Shown: positions 25,301 to 36,370 of the stretch, in pieces | Position numbering within the stretch: position 1 is the first letter of the stretch | Layout of the letters: every line of letters begins with the position of its first letter | NCBI GenBank assembly: GCA_013397865.1 | Contig: VZTI01004088.1 | Span: 3,486,322-3,550,321, forward strand | DNA: 64,000 nucleotides | Reading direction: 5' to 3' | From: Struthidea cinerea | Lineage: Eukaryota > Chordata > Aves > Passeriformes > Corcoracidae | Made by a program: the position numbers and the translations under genes | The notes under the pieces: model-generated | Database searches by the model: none | The model's input: only the letters and a program-made list of their open reading frames with translations | What the model was told of the DNA's origin: nothing

Positions 25301-25960
25301 CTTTCATGGGGGAGTTTGCTCCTTTATCAGGGCAAAATCCCTGATCCAGGACAAATCATGTGTGAGATGAAAGCATGTGTTCCTCTGCCTATGGCACATC
25401 CTCATTTCTACTGGGCATGTGTGAGACTGAAATGTGAACACGACAGGGTCACAGCTTTTCTTCTTTTATACTACTTCAGTTAGAATATGTCCCAAGACAG
25501 CTTGGTTTTGGCAGTTTCCTCTTCACTCATTTTTCTGGCATTTCTATTTCTTTTCCTAATCAAAAATCTCCGAGGCTGGAACAGCAGGAAGGAGTGAGAA
25601 CTGTGGCAGTTTCAAAATCTCAACTAGTGATGAGGAAGCAAAGTGTAGGGTGAATGCTGTTTGCTATAATCCATGCCTGCCCAACACCCACAAAAGTTCA
25701 GGGGTTCAGGCTGTGACCTGTTCTGCTTAGATTTTAAGCTGGGGTGGCATGCTTGAAGCAGCATGAAGGGCTTGAATTTGACAGCAAAGAAACTTCAGGA
25801 GCATTATGAAGGCTGTGCTCAAGATGGCAGAAACCTCAATCTTTTGGCCCTCTTCCCAAGAGGAACTGGCTAAATTAAGGCCCCTTTCAGTTGTGGATAT
25901 AACCCTAAACCAAAACCACAGGGATCTGATTCAAAATCTGCCTGCCTGAAATTGAGGCAG
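22335..25960. other. Unique noncoding stretch, no gene seen
   Basis: No exon, RNA gene or repeat family was recognised. Short open frames occur on both strands at 22779-23045, 23248-23543 and 24764-25120 without recognisable domains. Confidence 0.55.
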
Positions 25961-25986
25961 CTGGAATTCAAAGCTGGAATTCAAAG
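25961..25986. repeat. Perfect tandem duplication, 13-base unit
   Basis: CTGGAATTCAAAG occurs twice head to tail with no mismatch (25961-25973 and 25974-25986). Identity of the two copies suggests a fairly recent slippage event. Confidence 0.9.
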
Positions 25987-28900
25987 ACTTTCAAAAGGAA
26001 GGTTTGGGCTTGCAAAGGAAAACCTAAATTTGTCAAACCCAAACAAACACACCTCAGAAGTAAGCTCTGGGCCCATCCTCTGCCTTTCGAGGCCTCACAT
26101 TCCTCACGTCCCTCTGAAAACACAGAGCAGTCCTGTTATTCAAGTGCTTGCTAGCATGGAGACTAGACAGGATGGAAAGAATTGATTGCGGGCGTCATTT
26201 GCTTTCCAGAGACCAGCACTGCTCAGGCAGCAGTGGCAGGTGGAGGATGTGCTGCAGAGCAGCAGGGATGCCCCTCAGTTTGCTCAGGCACTGGCAGTGA
26301 GCATCCTCTGCTCAGAGAGGTTCATGGGGAGCTCAGCTGCTGAACTTCTCCCTGAAGCCCACAGGTTGCAGCATAGACAAGAAATAGTCTCCCTCTCCTG
26401 AACTTTACAAATTAACAGTGAGTTTGACCTGGATTTCTCAGTCTTGTTCATCAGGCATAGCTGGACTGAAGAGAAGGGAAACAAAAAAAAAAAACAAAAT
26501 AAGACAAAAAAACCCTGTGCTGCAGCTTTGTTAAAAATGTACTTTGGAAGCAGTTTAGAAAAGGGCATGTGGCTGCCCTTACAGCCCCCTAGGGATGCTG
26601 GGCTTGTGGGAAGTGCAGCGATGTCGAATGAAGCCTGCATAGCTCTAAATCTGCAGCAAACACCCTGCTGGGTCACAGCCAGGTGAGAGCAAGGGCTGAG
26701 GTTTAGAGTTGGAGGCCACATCTTTATAGCTATGCAGGAGGGCATGGAGTTCCCTTTTTTTAATCTCAAACTGATGGCCCTGACATCAAATGCACTGTGC
26801 CCTTCTTTTTCTTAAACCAAGCTAGTTGCACTCCAGAAGGCTGAAAATATGTATCTCAGTTGTGAGTCTGCATTTTGCCCTGTGGGGACCATTACTAACT
26901 GCAGTTAGGGATGGACCTGCCCCAAACCTGCTGCGTGTATTTCAAACACACCCCAGACTCTCTTTCCAGAGCTGCAGATGCAAGCAGGGTGAGAATATTG
27001 GGTTCAGCCTCTATTTCAACTTGGACTCATTCCCCACATTTCCACTTGGATCTATTTCTAATTTTAACTACATCCATTATAACATTCAGGGTTTGTTTGC
27101 CGTTTTTTTAAATAGTAGGGCTCTCAGCTCCACAGACAGCCTCTGAGAAGTTTGAGTTAATGTGAAAGCACACCAAGGTATTTATGTCTCTGCAGACAAG
27201 GGCAAAAAGGCCAAATGCAGCTGCTGAAACTCTCACCCGATGTGAGGGGAGTGACATTTCAATGACAAAGTGACGTTAACACAGGGCTTGCAGTCCAACA
27301 GCCTGTTGCAATTCTCTTCAGCCTGTCATTCTGCCAAAGTTTGATCACAGAAGAGCACCCAGGGCAGCGGTAGCTTTTTAAGTGAACCACAAAACTCGAG
27401 TGGCCAACATGCAGCATCATTAAACAAACAAGTATAAGGGAACATCCCTTCTGGGGATGGTGTTATGATAGTTCTCCCTACCCAAATCCCCTAGGGCTGC
27501 AAGATTGCACCTATAATGATTGTCTGACTATAAAGCCTGTCTCTTGAGTTCAGTCTAATTAGACATTTGAAGCAAAAATTACTTAAAATATTTTCTTCTT
27601 TTAATGCAGGTACATGCACTAAACACATTCAACATGAACAGGAAACTACAGAGAACTTTATATTCTTCATATTGTCCTGTGCAAAGTGTTACAGAGACTT
27701 TGCTAGGACACCTCCCAGCAATTTATAAAATGAACTAAAATATTTGTAAAAAGAACCCCAGTTCTGAATAAGAAATATGATCCATTACTATACAGCTCAG
27801 TAAACACAGTATATATATACAGTAAATAAAAAGTGAATTTACTGATGTACTGTCCAACAAACACTCAATACGATCTGATTGATCGCCTAAATTTTCTCAC
27901 ACCTCTTATCTTCCAGGACCATGTCTTTAGGGCAGGGGGCTCTTTGCTCTGAATTTTTTCAGCACCTTGTAATTCCTGTTCACTCTTAAGCACTGCAATA
28001 TAGTTATTGCACAATATTGAACTACAATATTGTTATTGAGTAATATAAACACAGATACTTACCTAGTTTGAAAAACATGTATTAGTACCATCTGGTCTGA
28101 AAAACTGTGACTCTACTACAACTAAAATACATTAATTTGCTCACATGTAAAAGCACTGATGCAAGCAAAATTCTGAAACTGGCTTCAGTTTCCTTAAGTA
28201 CAACCCTGACCTCTCCCTTCAGCCACTGACTTCAAGTCCTCAGGCCCAAAACTTATGTGCTTTGTCCTCTTTAGTTCCTGGGGCTTCAGCTGTCAGACAG
28301 AGAATAAGTATTGTGCCAGGAAACAAGTTTTCTTGCCCAGTTTATAATATTCTAGACAAACTGAGAAATGTGCTGGACTGAGCTCTCGAGCACTTCCACA
28401 CTTGGGAAATTCAGTCTTGTGTCTTTAGATGTGATTTCTTGGCAGCAGGTGGTACCTATATGTATTTCCATATATACAGACTGCGGGCTACTTCCTCTCA
28501 AGATAAAGGCTACAGCATTTTTTCTAGGTGGTCTGACACCTCTGCTTGTGTGTGACACATGCTACACACTCACCTCAGCCTAAGTCAACAGGCATTAGCT
28601 GTCATACAGACTAACCTGTAGGTCATCTAGAACTTACAATTCTTAATCAGAAAAGGTATATATAAAATTCTTTTAAGGAAATAGTAGCAATACAATCAGC
28701 AGCTTTAATGGGATCTTCAACTCTGTCACACCTATTGAGGAATGAGTCATAAATGTCACTTTTCCTTGTTTTGCTAGAGGACATTATGAGGCCATGGGAA
28801 GTGATCCAGGGCTTTGCTGCGTGAAGCAGTGGATTTAATCATATATCAGTTAAAAGTTTTAGTCTAAATATAGGGCATGAGAAGTGCTGAGAATTGATAG
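25987..28900. other. Noncoding stretch with A-rich tract and short palindromes
   Basis: An A-rich tract lies at 26481-26512. GTATATATATAC, a 12-base palindrome, is at 27809-27820. Two CAATATTG palindromes sit at 28012-28019 and 28025-28032. The minus-strand frame 26284-26769 (161 codons) runs through the A-rich tract and has a Phe/Lys-type homopolymer, so it is rejected as a gene. Confidence 0.55.
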
Positions 28901-28937
28901 TGGTCCAGAAGTTTTGCTGATGGTGATCCAGAAGTTT
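28901..28937. repeat. Imperfect direct repeat, 23-base period
   Basis: TGGTCCAGAAGTTT at 28901-28914 recurs as TGATCCAGAAGTTT at 28924-28937, with one difference. It is a small local duplication with no known function. Confidence 0.75.
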
Positions 28938-29469
28938 CGGAAAGAATTTGGGCTAAAGTCCACCTCATATAAAGAGCAACCATACCTTGAGCTCAAGCTG
29001 TAGCCTCTGCAGGGACTGCAGCCACCTTGTGCCCAACACCACAGAGCTGGGTGCAGGCAGCTTCTGCAGTCCAAATGATCAGGAACAGCAGGAAGCTGAG
29101 GCATGTGAGTGCGTTCAGCACTAAATCTGTACATCAGAAATTACCGTGCGGTCAACAGGACCATGACATGGTATCACCTCATTCATCTGTGGAATGTATG
29201 TGTGCATCTAAGACAGGAGTTTCCAAGCCGTTCCAAGAGGCTAGATATGCACTGAAGCTTTGGGTTTTTTCTGTTCCAGAGAAGAGAATGGCTTGGGTAC
29301 AAAAATCTTGTTCCAAGGCTAAGATAAAAGCGCCTCTTTTAAAGGGAGTTTCGTCTTGAAGATCCTGAAACAAAGGGGTTATGCCATTCCTAAAGAGGTA
29401 TTCGAGAGTTTTTACACCACTCATTGCATCTTCACCTACTGCTAAAACAGGAGGCTGGAGGAGATTAGA

Positions 29470-29660
29470 AACCAACTAAATGTGAATTAAAATTAGCATT
29501 ATAAAAAGTTCCCAATCTGATTCTGGGAGTTAGGCTGTGATCTTATTTACATGGTTTTTAATAAGGATAAGCTCCAGAGGCTGCCTAGAGGATAATAATG
29601 TTACAGGATTTAAACTGCTGTAATTGGGACCCAAATCTGAATTACTGAAATTACTCCAGT
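29470..29660. promoter_or_regulatory. Candidate conserved noncoding element
   Basis: This AT-rich, repeat-free block holds multiple homeodomain-type words (GAATTAAAATTAGC, TTTTAATAAGG, GTAATTGGG) and no CR1 wording. It looks like the conserved noncoding DNA found in avian gene deserts. This is appearance only. Confidence 0.22.
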
Positions 29661-29900
29661 TTCATACCAGAGAAACTAAGAAAATAATCTAGGCCTTCCT
29701 ATCCCAGCCTCCCAGGGGGACAGGAGTGTAATGCTGAGCCTAAGAAATCCACTGTATTGAATAATCCAGGAGGTGGTCAAGTAACTACACTTACACCTTT
29801 GTTTCTTTATTTATCACTTCCATCCTCACAGCCAGTTTGTATTCTGACCCTTTCTGTCTCTGAAATGATAGACAAAAACAAACACTTTTTAAAGCAACTT

Positions 29901-29926
29901 ATGCTCTCTAAATATGCTCTCTAAAA
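29901..29926. repeat. Tandem duplication, 13-base unit
   Basis: ATGCTCTCTAAAT (29901-29913) is followed directly by ATGCTCTCTAAAA (29914-29926). One mismatch separates the copies, consistent with replication slippage. Confidence 0.88.
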
Positions 29927-32829
29927 AGCTGGACAAATTGTAATTTCTTAACCTGTTGCTCTGGGAAACATTTTTGCTGCAATGTCAAAATACTTAAACA
30001 GATATCAGTTCCAAGTAACTTCACCTGTACCGTCAGCTTTCCCTGTTGGACACACGAAGCCTTGGGGAACACGTAAGCAGTTGTGGTACTAGACTACAAC
30101 GGCAAAGCCGAGCCTAAAGGCAGGAAACATTTTTGGACCAAAATTCAGTGTGTTGTTTAAGGTCTGCTAAAGGCAACAATGATCAGTCCATGAAGGATTT
30201 ACTTCTGGAAGGCAGTGAAAAGAAGGCATTGGCACAGAGCCAACGTGGCATTGTGGCACTGCTGCACATCAGCAGGTACCCACTGCTGATGCATATGTGG
30301 TTTGCTCGGCCTCAGGGGCTTTCAAGGCTGCTGTGGATGGATGCTGTGTGTAGGCAAGTGGGTGATGAAGGGAGATGCCTAACCTGGGCTGTGGGGTGCA
30401 GAGCTACAGAGCTTCCCCACTGCTGCCTGGCCAGAACTCTCTGGACAACTCATCTGCTGCAGAGCTTCCCTTCAGAAGGTGAATTATTACAAATCATGGA
30501 AAGGTTTCCTAATAAAGGAAAGGAAATAAATCCATCAACTTCTATTCTGACTGGTTCAGCAGAGTCTCATGGCACTCGTTAAAGTTTGTGGCTGGAATGG
30601 GACTGTAGGTAGGTTTTGATTTAATCTTGGCTCTGCTGAAGTAGATGGCAAAAAACTCACTGAACTTGAGGAGGGGAAAGATTAATATGTTAAACCTTGT
30701 CCCTTAGTGGTTCTGCTTTGCAGAAGACAAAGTATCAGCACTTGCCTGGCTCACAGACGAGCAAACTCTTGCTGACTGGAGTTCATTTGCTAGGGTAGGT
30801 AGAAGGATTGCTGCTCTGCCCTGTGCCTCCTAGCTCCTCCTTAAAATCTGTCGTGAACTCACTCCACTGTGCCAAGCTTTTGAAGGCCACAGTGCAGATA
30901 GCGAAAAAGAAATAATTCACACTGGCCCTAACTTCCCATTAGAGAAGTTTTCCCCCACTGTATCCCTTTGAAGGCAGCCTAGTCTAGTAGGTGTCTCAAA
31001 GCTCCTGTATTGGTAAAACTGACCTTTGCAGCCTCCCTTGCCTTGTCCCCATTTTACAGGGCAAGGAGCGAGCAAAAGAAGTTCATACTTTTCCCAGTCA
31101 TGCTGTTCATCAGCAATAGGGGAGAAGCCAGCACTGTTTGCTCACCATTTTGTGCTCTGTGACCGCAGATACCAAGTCACTCAATTGCTCTTTTCATCAA
31201 TCTGAGACTTCTTTTCAAAGAATGTTAGAAATACCTGCTAGATAAGCTGGTTTTTTATAAGGTCATGGAATTTTGTAATATTCCATGCATTAATTGGCAT
31301 CTTTAACCCACGGATTTTCAGACTTTAGCATCACAAGCACTAACTTATTTTTTCAGACTTTCTTTCATGATATTTGGAAAAGCCTTTTTATAAGACTTGT
31401 CTTGAATGTATTGTCTTAATTCTCTATTTGGGTACGGTCCCAGATGATAGCATTTTCCAGTGCCTACTAAAGCATACAGAAGGGGCCAAAATGACTTTTA
31501 ATTCAATAAGTTCAAAAAACCATATACAGATTCTACTGAAGAGCAAAATTCCATAAACAGAGTCTATATTTTCATTGTATTCAGAAAAAGAATTTTTTTT
31601 TCAATATTAAAAAGTCCTGGGTTGATCAAATTGTTGCATATTTCTTTCTGGGTAAGTGGTAGTGAGTAGAGATCTCTGACAGTTCTATATTAAATGCAGG
31701 TGGCTCTGTGAATGCTATTCCTGTCTGATACACTACATTAACCATAACCTGCAATTTCTTCCAAAAGAACTGGAATTAATTAAATTGTTCAATAAAACCT
31801 TACTTACCTGGATAAACTCATTTCTAGTTTGCATTTAGGTTCCCCTAATGTATCTTACTAGATTAGTATTTGTAGCAAAAAAAGCTAGAAGTGTTTACTT
31901 AGAAAACCAAACATCAAGTGTAATCCTGATAATTGTCCAAGATTTTCCTTTTTAAGATGGAATTTTCTTTTATACTTTTTCTTGCTATATTCTCAATTGC
32001 TAAACTAATTTAGCACGAATTGATAACTTCACTCCCATTTCACAGCTAAATTCAAGGCTCAAACACAAATCCTTCTGCCTAATATGCAGTTCAATGAACC
32101 TCCATTGAGTCTGCCTATAAACATGGATTTGGGCATTAAAGACAACAAGAGGTTTGGGGATGGACATACCTGGATGTGACTTTCTTTTTCTTGTTGCTGT
32201 TGTTCAGTTTAAAGCAAACCCACAGAGCAGAAAATAAAATGCATCATCACAGATCTACACCTTAACAAGACCATCTCTTATTGAAAGTAAGGTTTTTAAC
32301 ACAGAAGCAATGCAAAGCAGCTACATTTTATCAGAGTATAAACCAAAAATATTATTTCACTTGCTGCATGTTGAATACAATAAAGTTTAAAATTTTGCTG
32401 TTCTAAAATTTATTTTAAATGCCAGAAGGAAGTACACCTGGGAGAAGATAACAGCTTTATTTTGTTTTCATGGTTAAAGCAAGCCGTAAAATTCTTTGTA
32501 GCTGAGCATGTTTGACGCAAAAAACACAGCCCCATGATTCCAAGTGTAGCATCATTTATATCCATAAGCAGATTAAATTTTAAAAGTTCTCTCAATACCA
32601 CTGACCAGAGGAACAATGTCATTGTTAGAAAACACACGCACTGGTTACCTTATAATCAAATTTTCACTGCCCTTTCTGACAGGTTTTTAAGTTACTTAAG
32701 GGATCTATTTATATGTGGAAGCATCAACATCATGCAGTAAATCCAACCACAACTCAGTCACATATTTTATTAAGTTTAAGTTCAGTGAAAGTGCAGAGTA
32801 AACTAGGGCCCTATGTCTCTCAGTTACAT
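29927..32829. other. Unique noncoding stretch, no gene seen
   Basis: The plus-strand frame 30133-30582 (149 codons) has no recognisable domain and no codon pattern that stands out. The part at 31220-32400 is AT-rich. No repeat family was recognised. Confidence 0.55.
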
Positions 32830-32990
32830 CTGATTTGCGGTTGCTATAAAAAGGCCCACATGCCGCTCTTTCAGATGTGTTTTGGATTGAAAATAGGATT
32901 AATGTGCTAAAGTGTGATTAGAATGGTTAAACACGATTAATTGGAACAGACTTGTATTGCCAAGGGAGCTCCGCTGTTACTGGCCAGCCT
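32830..32990. promoter_or_regulatory. Compact candidate enhancer or promoter-like block
   Basis: Within about 110 bases are TGCGGTT (RUNX-like) at 32836-32842, TATAAAAAGG at 32845-32854 (TATA box or MEF2-like), GGATTA (OTX/PITX type) at 32896-32901, GTGATTAG near 32914, and ATTAATT at 32936-32942. The block is not low-complexity and carries no repeat wording. Both a TATA promoter on the plus strand and a homeodomain-bound enhancer are possible. No convincing reading frame starts downstream within the expected distance, so the enhancer reading is preferred. Confidence 0.33.
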
Positions 32991-34544
32991 CCAGTTTACC
33001 AAGTGAACAAAGCAGGCCAACTGTCCAAGTTTTTCCATGTCTTTGCTTATGTGCCTTTTCCTTTGCATTTTCTCATAGCCAGCTTGTCTCAGAGCAGATT
33101 AAATACAGCTGAGAATGCTGGTCTAGGTCTGCAGCGAGGATCCTCCGGGAATAAGCAGGAACCTCAGGCCCAGACTTGGCTTCTCCAGTGCTGGTTGAAA
33201 ACTGCCATGCACCTAGGGCAAGGGTCCAGGTGGATCGACTAGGGAGTGGGAGTAATTTGGGGTTTTTAAAATGATCTATTAAACCCCTGAACTTTAATCA
33301 AGCTGCTACCATACTGACAGCTGTGATTTACTCACACACGGCTGAGAGGGGTAAAAGGGGCAAGGACTGCAGAGCTCAGGCACTTGTCCCCAGCTTGAGA
33401 GCCCATGCGTGGGCCACACATGCATGCCCCACCCCCCCTCAAATTAGCACACTGGTGTGCTTTTATCATGGGCGAATTCATATGTATCTGTGCCATAGAA
33501 AATCTATTTCATTTTTTTAGTAGATACTTGGCTGGACATTCAGAAAATGCTGCCCCTCTCCACTAACTGCCCTTCCTCCTCTCCCCGCCCCCCACCTTTT
33601 CCAAGCACAGATTAAGGATTTAAAGCTTAGGTAATCAAAGCTTTAAACTGATCCTGCCTGGAGAAGTCAGAATGGTTTAGTATATTGTTCTAAAAACAGA
33701 AATACCTCAGTGGTTTATTGCATGAAGATATTAAACTTTGTACAAATTAAACTCAGGAGTGCAGACATTTCGAGCTAAATTCCTGGCTATAAGCAACTAA
33801 AACCTTCATAGCAATTAAAACCATGTTTGATACTTTTTTTAATAACTCCAGGCGCAATTCAAATCACAATGGGATTGCCTTTCTCAATAATGAAATCATT
33901 GTACAGCTTGTGGAGTAATGGCATTCTATCTGGGAACGGGCTTGGAAAACACACATGCATACAAGATCTCCAAGACAGCATGCACGTATGTACACAACTG
34001 TCTTTCAGTATTTAGTGTTCTTCTTTAAAAACTGTCTAACCACTAGGAACAGAAGGGTAACCATATATTTATCCTCCGGGATTTGAGATCCTGAAGCAAT
34101 TATTAGAGAAAAAAATGGAAAGATAAATGCAGGGATATTTCTTGCTGCACTCTAGTTCGTTTACGTGACTGTACATAAATTTCCATCTCTCTGAACAATG
34201 CAAACAGAGAGACAAACAGCATGTGCTATCTTTGCTCGTAATTTACAAACTTGCCTTGGAGTCAGTTCAGTGTCACTTCCCCCTAAGGGGCTCAACAACA
34301 ACCTCTTCCCTTGCTTCCTTCTGGCTTTCCCTTCTCTGCCTTTCTACCTCCCATTCTCTCTGCCTCATACACAGCTTCCCAAAACCAGGCGTAGATCTCC
34401 TGTGCTTGTGGTCACCTCCACAAAGCCAGCTCAGTTTCTTATCCAGACTTTTCTACTAAGTCCATTGCATTAGGTAGATGATACTGCTTCAGGTGCAGAA
34501 TGGATGTCCTTCCGTTTTTCATTTGAAAGTATGGTAGCACACAA
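32991..34544. other. Unique noncoding stretch with one hairpin
   Basis: Nothing coding was recognised. The notable item is the inverted repeat at 33619-33647, listed separately. A C-rich run is at about 33428-33438 and a T/C-rich part is at 34290-34400. Confidence 0.55.
33619..33647. repeat. Perfect 10-base inverted repeat with 9-base loop
   Basis: TTTAAAGCTT (33619-33628) and AAGCTTTAAA (33638-33647) are exact reverse complements around the spacer AGGTAATCA. The stem is mostly A:T. It could be a dyad for a dimeric factor or a chance hairpin. No run of U follows on either strand that would suggest a Pol III or processing signal. Confidence 0.9.
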
Positions 34545-34750
34545 AATCATAGATTGGTTTGTGTTAGAAGGCACCTTAAAGATCATGCCACGGGATCTTT
34601 CACTAGACCAGGTTTCTCAAAGCCCCATCCAGCCTGACCTTGAGCACTGCCAGGAACAGGGCATTAACAACTTCTCTGGCCAGTGCCTCACCACCCACAT
34701 AGTGAGGAATTTCTTCCTAATATCTAATCTAAACCTACCTTCTTTCAAGG
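34545..34750 (-). mobile_element. CR1 LINE 3' fragment, minus strand, internally deleted
   Basis: The reverse complement of a CR1 3' end reads AATCATAGATTGGTTT, then CACCTTAAAGATCATG, then CAGGTTTCTCAAAGCCCCAT, CCAGCCTGACCTTGAGCACT, and TTTCTTCCTAATATCTAATC. Relative to the usual element, about 30 bases between AAAGATCAT and ACTAGACCAGG (the part around CCAACCCCCCTGCCATGGG) are reduced to a short remnant. The right end stops near CTTTCAAGG. An open frame across it (plus 34504-34953) is a by-product. Confidence 0.93.
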
Positions 34751-35421
34751 TACATCATAGTATGCCAGAAAAAAAAAAAGGGAGACTATTGACAAGCCTC
34801 TTCACAAGCTTTCTATCTTTCCGTCAGGTAAACACAGCAACTTCCTCTAGTGCTGTGCCGTACATGCTGGTGGCAGCAAATCCCTTGCAGAGATTTGATT
34901 TTAAACTGCTGCCACATGTAAGTTGGAGTCCTAAGGTTTTCTTCTGTAGTTAGATGATCAGCACCTTTAAAAATTAACTGCAGCTGCAGAAGAGTTAATT
35001 GCTGTTAACAACAGCAGTTGCAGATGTCTGACACATTATAAGCTCTGTAGTTATCCAGGTGGTCCTGCTAACCTGCTATCTCGTGCTTGCAGTGAGTGAC
35101 CCATCCCCATAAAGATATTCAGAGTTTTCTTTTGTTAATGCTGGGGAGCTATTAAAGCTCTTGGCAAGCTTGGATTATGCTTTTCACTGACCACAGTTCA
35201 AGGTGCGCCTCTGCAGCTTGTCAAGCCTGCTGCACACTGACATGTACCCTCCCAGCTGCCCTCCTGTCTCTTTGTCTCTCTGCCGTGGCTGGCTAGCTCG
35301 GGGGTGAGATTCTGAGCTAGCACAGCAAAATAGCAGATTTTAGACCACACTTTAAAAGCTGGCTATGCTATCTGTGATTTTCCCTTATCTCTGGCTATCG
35401 GATCTCTCTTTGGTGAGCAGC
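34751..35421. other. Unique noncoding stretch left of the LTR
   Basis: No exon or repeat family was recognised. GC rises toward the retroviral LTR. Part of 35340-35421 may belong to the LTR if its 3' boundary is not at 35422. Confidence 0.45.
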
Positions 35422-35766
35422 TGCATCCACGGGGATTTGGGTTCGACCCCCCGGGACCCCAGGAACAAAGGAAGGCGAGAACGGAGACGCTGGAGGAGCT
35501 GGAGATGTTTATTCGCTCGTCCCCGGCAGCAGTCTGGCTGGGAACGGCTCGTTTCTCCCGGTCCCGGGGACTGGGGGCGGGGCTTACAGCAACAGCCAAG
35601 GGTGAGGGAGAGAACCCGGGGCCAGCCCAACACCCCTGGCACCGCGGGGAGAAGGGAGAAACCAATACACATTTGTATAGAGATATCATAAACCGAGGGG
35701 GTTTTCCCAGGTGCAGGTCTGTCCCTCCATGCCCTAGGCTGGCAGGTTTGCCAGGACACCCCAACA
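35422..35766 (-). mobile_element. Endogenous retrovirus LTR, minus strand (probable 3' LTR)
   Basis: Read on the minus strand, the element starts TGTTGGGGTGTCCTGG at 35766. It carries a GC box (CCCCGCCCCC, around 35573-35583), then the poly-A signal AATAAA (35513 to 35508) followed by CATCTCCAGCTCCTCC. A possible end is GATGCA at 35422, giving TG...CA termini and about 345 bases. A polypurine tract, AAAGAGGGAGGG (35778 to 35767), abuts the start on the interior side, so this is the 3' LTR of a minus-strand provirus. High CpG content compared with the surroundings suggests a comparatively young insertion. The 3' boundary is uncertain and no target-site duplication was confirmed. Confidence 0.8.
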
Positions 35767-36370
35767 CCCTCCCTCTTTGAACACCTGTCTGGTCAAACTT
35801 GTCAGTCCGAAACCCAGAGCACAGAGCTGAGCATTCACCAGGAGAAAAACACATCCAGTGGCGAAGGCAAATCCGCCCCATCGAAAATGCCAGTTGAAAG
35901 TAAGCTTCCAAAGCCCTGTGCTTGGACAATCCTTTGGAGTAGTCCAGTTTGTCACTGAAGCAATGAAGTCATCATTCAGGTACTTTGAAAACCTCTCCTA
36001 AGGGCTTGCTTCAATCAAAACACACTCAGTTCACAATGCTGCTTTCTTCTGTGGTTGCAGAGGCTGTTTCTCCCTCCAATACATGGATGTGGATGAGATG
36101 TGGTTCAATAAGAACAGGAGCAGCCTGTGGTTCACAAGTTCTGCCAGTTCAAGTGGTGTGGCAAATAAAAGTTTCTGCTCCATACCTGGCCAAGCTATCT
36201 ACCCAAGTCATGGTATCCATGAGAAGATGGGAATATCAAGCAGCCTTCCTGTTCAGAAGCCTACAACGTTCACAGCCTAGTATACAAACAAAAATACCAA
36301 CATCTATTTCAGTTTATATTACCGGGCTGGTCTGGGAACGGTCTCAAAACGCCCATCAGGTGTAGCTGTT
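35767..36370 (-). mobile_element. Probable ERV interior, 3' part, degraded
   Basis: This sequence lies upstream of the polypurine tract on the minus strand and so should be retroviral interior. A minus-strand frame at 35734-35955 has a hydrophobic, aromatic-rich segment roughly at residues 30-55 that could be the remains of an envelope transmembrane anchor, but I see no definite env motif. No gag, protease or polymerase motif is present, and no 5' LTR was found to the right. The copy is therefore incomplete or belongs to a non-autonomous family. The right boundary is not determined. Confidence 0.45.
36061..36280 (+). other. Open frame after a strong splice-acceptor-like site
   Basis: The frame is open from 36002 to a TAG at 36278-36280 (92 codons). 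Within it GCTTTCTTCTGTGGTTGCAG (36041-36060) is an excellent polypyrimidine-AG acceptor, so 36061-36280 would make a 3'-terminal exon. The encoded peptide has ordinary protein composition, with a Ser-rich middle (FTSSASSSG) and no recognised domain. An AATAAA at 36164-36169 lies inside the frame, not after the stop. The region overlaps likely retroviral interior sequence on the other strand, so an antisense chance frame is the simpler explanation. Confidence 0.15.

Noticed and set aside
26284..26769. 161-codon minus-strand frame.
   Set aside because: Runs through a poly-A tract giving a Phe-rich homopolymer; no domain.
27809..27820. GTATATATATAC as a TATA box.
   Set aside because: A simple alternating AT palindrome without a downstream frame or initiator context.
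35439..35463. tRNA-like GGGTTCGACCCC word as a tRNA gene.
   Set aside because: No A box, anticodon arm or 70-base cloverleaf around it.
35363..35929. 188-codon minus-strand frame.
   Set aside because: Spans the LTR, whose high GC content removes stop codons; not a retroviral or host protein.
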